From contig JAOUKW010000257.1 in assembly GCA_029882335.1 (NCBI GenBank), positions 1-6,002 of the forward strand: a DNA stretch of 6,002 nt, read 5' to 3'. The notes below the pieces were generated by a model. That model saw only the letters and a program-made list of their open reading frames with translations, was not told the DNA's origin and ran no database searches. Position 1 is the stretch's first letter. The number at the start of each line of letters is the position of its first letter. The translations under genes and the position numbers were made by a program. This DNA is from Candidatus Heimdallarchaeota archaeon. GTDB lineage: Archaea > Asgardarchaeota > Heimdallarchaeia > Heimdallarchaeales > Kariarchaeaceae. Below, piece by piece: positions 4,951-6,002 of the stretch.

Positions 4951-4957
4951 AGGAGAT
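4951..4957 (+). promoter_or_regulatory. Shine-Dalgarno site of uS14
   Basis: AGGAGAT lies four bases before the ATG at 4962 and supports the short uS14 frame. It is perfectly complementary to ATCTCCT at 4489-4495 in the spacer RNA. Confidence 0.8.
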
Positions 4958-4961
4958 TACT

Positions 4962-5135
4962 ATGAAATCACAAGAATCAAAAATAAGATCACATGGTAGA
5001 GGCACAAGAAGTTGCCGAAGATGTGGTACCCATAGAGGAATTATTAGAAGAGCAGACTTAATGATCTGTAGACGATGCATGCGTGAAATTGCTACCAACC
5101 TGGGCTTCAAGAAAACAGGTTCTAGAGGAGGATAA
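4962..5135 (+). CDS. rps14: 30S ribosomal protein uS14, zinc-binding form
   Basis: This 57-residue protein of the small-subunit head is easily missed because of its length. It begins MKSQESKIRSHGRG. Two CxxC pairs, C18-x2-C21 and C36-x2-C39, form the zinc site of the archaeal/eukaryotic type, embedded in RSCRRCGTHRGIIRR (17-30) and MICRRCMREIATNLGFKK (34-51). The strong SD fixes the start. The gene follows the 646-base spacer and precedes uS8 by four bases; its final Arg-Gly-Gly codons form the uS8 SD. The C-terminus runs a few residues (TGSRGG) past the usual GFKK-type ending. Confidence 0.96.
   Translation: MKSQESKIRSHGRGTRSCRRCGTHRGIIRRADLMICRRCMREIATNLGFKKTGSRGG
5125..5133 (+). promoter_or_regulatory. 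Shine-Dalgarno site that sets the uS8 start
   Basis: GAGGAGGAT lies six bases before the ATG at 5140. It rules against the in-frame upstream ATG at 5083, which falls inside uS14 in another frame. Confidence 0.85.
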
Positions 5136-5139
5136 AATT

Positions 5140-5529
5140 ATGCAAATGGACCCCTTAGCAGATGCATTAGCGAAAATACGTGCTTATGAACAAAGAGGAA
5201 GAAAGGAAGTTATTTTACGACCAACCTCTAATGTCATTCTTAATGTTTTATCTGCCTTACAAAAATCATCATATATTGGTGAAGTAGAAAGAATTGAGGA
5301 TGGTAGAGGTGGAAAATTCAAAGTACAATTACTTGGTAGAATTAATAAGTGTGCAATAATTAGACCTAGATTTTCCGTAAAATACAGCGAAATTAGCGAT
5401 TATGAGAAGAAATACTTACCTGCAGTAGGTTTTGGAATTTTAATAATGACAACACCAAAAGGTGTGATGAGCCAAAGTGAAGCTCATGATGAGCATATTG
5501 GTGGTAGGCTTTTAGCCTACGTCTACTAG
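5140..5529 (+). CDS. rps8: 30S ribosomal protein uS8
   Basis: uS8 binds the central domain of 16S rRNA and in bacteria also represses its own operon by binding mRNA. The 129-residue product starts MQMDPLADALAKIRAYEQRG, the family N-terminus. It has IIRPRFSVKYSEI (73-85) and YLPAVGFGILIMTTPKGVMS (92-111), and ends with the typical GGRLLAYVY. The SD at 5125-5133 selects the start at 5140 (a second ATG at 5146 is also possible). An in-frame extension to 5083 is rejected because it would overlap uS14 and add 19 non-family residues. The stop overlaps the uL6 SD. Confidence 0.97.
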   Translation: MQMDPLADALAKIRAYEQRGRKEVILRPTSNVILNVLSALQKSSYIGEVERIEDGRGGKFKVQLLGRINKCAIIRPRFSVKYSEISDYEKKYLPAVGFGILIMTTPKGVMSQSEAHDEHIGGRLLAYVY

Positions 5530-5542
5530 GAGGGTTCATAAC

Positions 5543-6002
5543 ATGGTTAAATTTTCAAGAATACAACATGTATTGGATATACCTGAACATACAAGTGTTA
5601 AATTAGATGGTATGATAGTAAGTGTAAAGGGTAAACTCGGTGAAATCACCAAAGATTTCTCACATACCGGAATCGAAATGCAACATCAAGATACTCAGAT
5701 AATTTTAACAAGTTATTTTCCAAAGAAAAAACATAAAGCAACTCTCGGAACTGTTAAGGCACATATTCAGAATATGTTTGACGGATCAAATTACGGCTAT
5801 CAGTACAAACTCAAAATTGTATTTAGTCACTTTCCAATCCGAGTTACTCCTGAATTAAATAATAACAGAGTAAAAATTGAAAATCTATATGGTGGTAGAA
5901 ATCCACTATATGCTAAGATTATACCTGGTGTGACAGTCAAAGTTGAAGATGAAGATGTAATTGTTGAAGGAATAGATAAAGAAATAGTTGGTCAAACAGC
6001 AG
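5543..6002 (+). CDS. rpl6: 50S ribosomal protein uL6, 3' end outside the window
   Basis: uL6 lies near the GTPase-associated centre and sarcin-ricin loop of the large subunit. The visible 153 residues start MVKFSRIQHVLDIPEHTSVK and show the first domain with VSVKGKLGEITKDFSH (27-41 region). The connecting helix with KKKHKATLGTVKAHIQNMF (61-79) follows, then the second domain with FSHFPIRV (94-101) and NLYGGRNPLYAKIIPGVTVKV (114-134, split here as a region). Archaeal uL6 is usually about 175-185 residues, so only a short C-terminus is missing. The SD AGGAGGG (5528-5534) overlaps the uS8 stop and is eight bases before the ATG. The frame is open to the window edge. Confidence 0.96.
   Translation, partial: MVKFSRIQHVLDIPEHTSVKLDGMIVSVKGKLGEITKDFSHTGIEMQHQDTQIILTSYFPKKKHKATLGTVKAHIQNMFDGSNYGYQYKLKIVFSHFPIRVTPELNNNRVKIENLYGGRNPLYAKIIPGVTVKVEDEDVIVEGIDKEIVGQTA

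Noticed and set aside
4316..4961. Mobile element, CRISPR array or self-splicing intron in the spacer
   Set aside because: There are no terminal inverted repeats with target duplications, no transposase, no regular direct repeats, and no group I core or group II domain V motif.
5083..5139. Longer uS8 starting at 5083
   Set aside because: The extra 19 residues come from uS14 read in another frame; the SD at 5125-5133 and the family N-terminus point to 5140.

Overview
The window is a contiguous stretch of an archaeal ribosomal-protein gene cluster (S10/spc type), all on the + strand. The order is uS3, uL29, Rnp1 (RNase P protein), uS17, uL14, uL24, eS4, uL5, uS14, uS8 and the first 153 codons of uL6. 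Bacterial clusters lack eS4 and Rnp1, and the protein signatures are archaeal/eukaryotic in type, for example CPWHG in uS17, the WPVTRKG and PGPH motifs of eS4, and a four-cysteine uS14. The DNA is AT-rich, AGA dominates among arginine codons, and most genes have clear Shine-Dalgarno (SD) sites. The lineage cannot be fixed from the sequence. Long acidic C-terminal tails on uS3 and uL24, on otherwise basic proteins, argue against a halophile. An AT-rich Asgard-type archaeon is a reasonable but unproven guess.

Layout: uS3-uL29 overlap by one base, and Rnp1 follows after 37 bases without an SD (1-1383). A 301-base intergenic region (1384-1684) holds a hairpin on the rnp1 stop, a TATA-like box and three consecutive hairpins. 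The tightly packed block uS17-uL14-uL24-eS4-uL5 (1685-4315) has junctions that touch or overlap. A 646-base intergenic region (4316-4961) holds a hairpin, a GC-richer and extensively self-complementary segment of about 330 bases that looks like an RNA, and a promoter-like box before uS14. uS14-uS8-uL6 then continue out of the window (4962-6002).

The proteins all serve translation: small-subunit proteins uS3, uS17, eS4, uS14, uS8; large-subunit proteins uL29, uL14, uL24, uL5, uL6; and Rnp1 for tRNA 5' maturation. The coding content is conventional. The unusual parts are the two structured spacers, which share one plan: hairpin after the upstream gene, TATA-like box, structured segment, palindrome TTGTA-WW-TACAA, then the next gene block. 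The other oddities are the two acidic tails. I could not identify either spacer RNA as a known family, and I see no defence, mobile or other exotic system.
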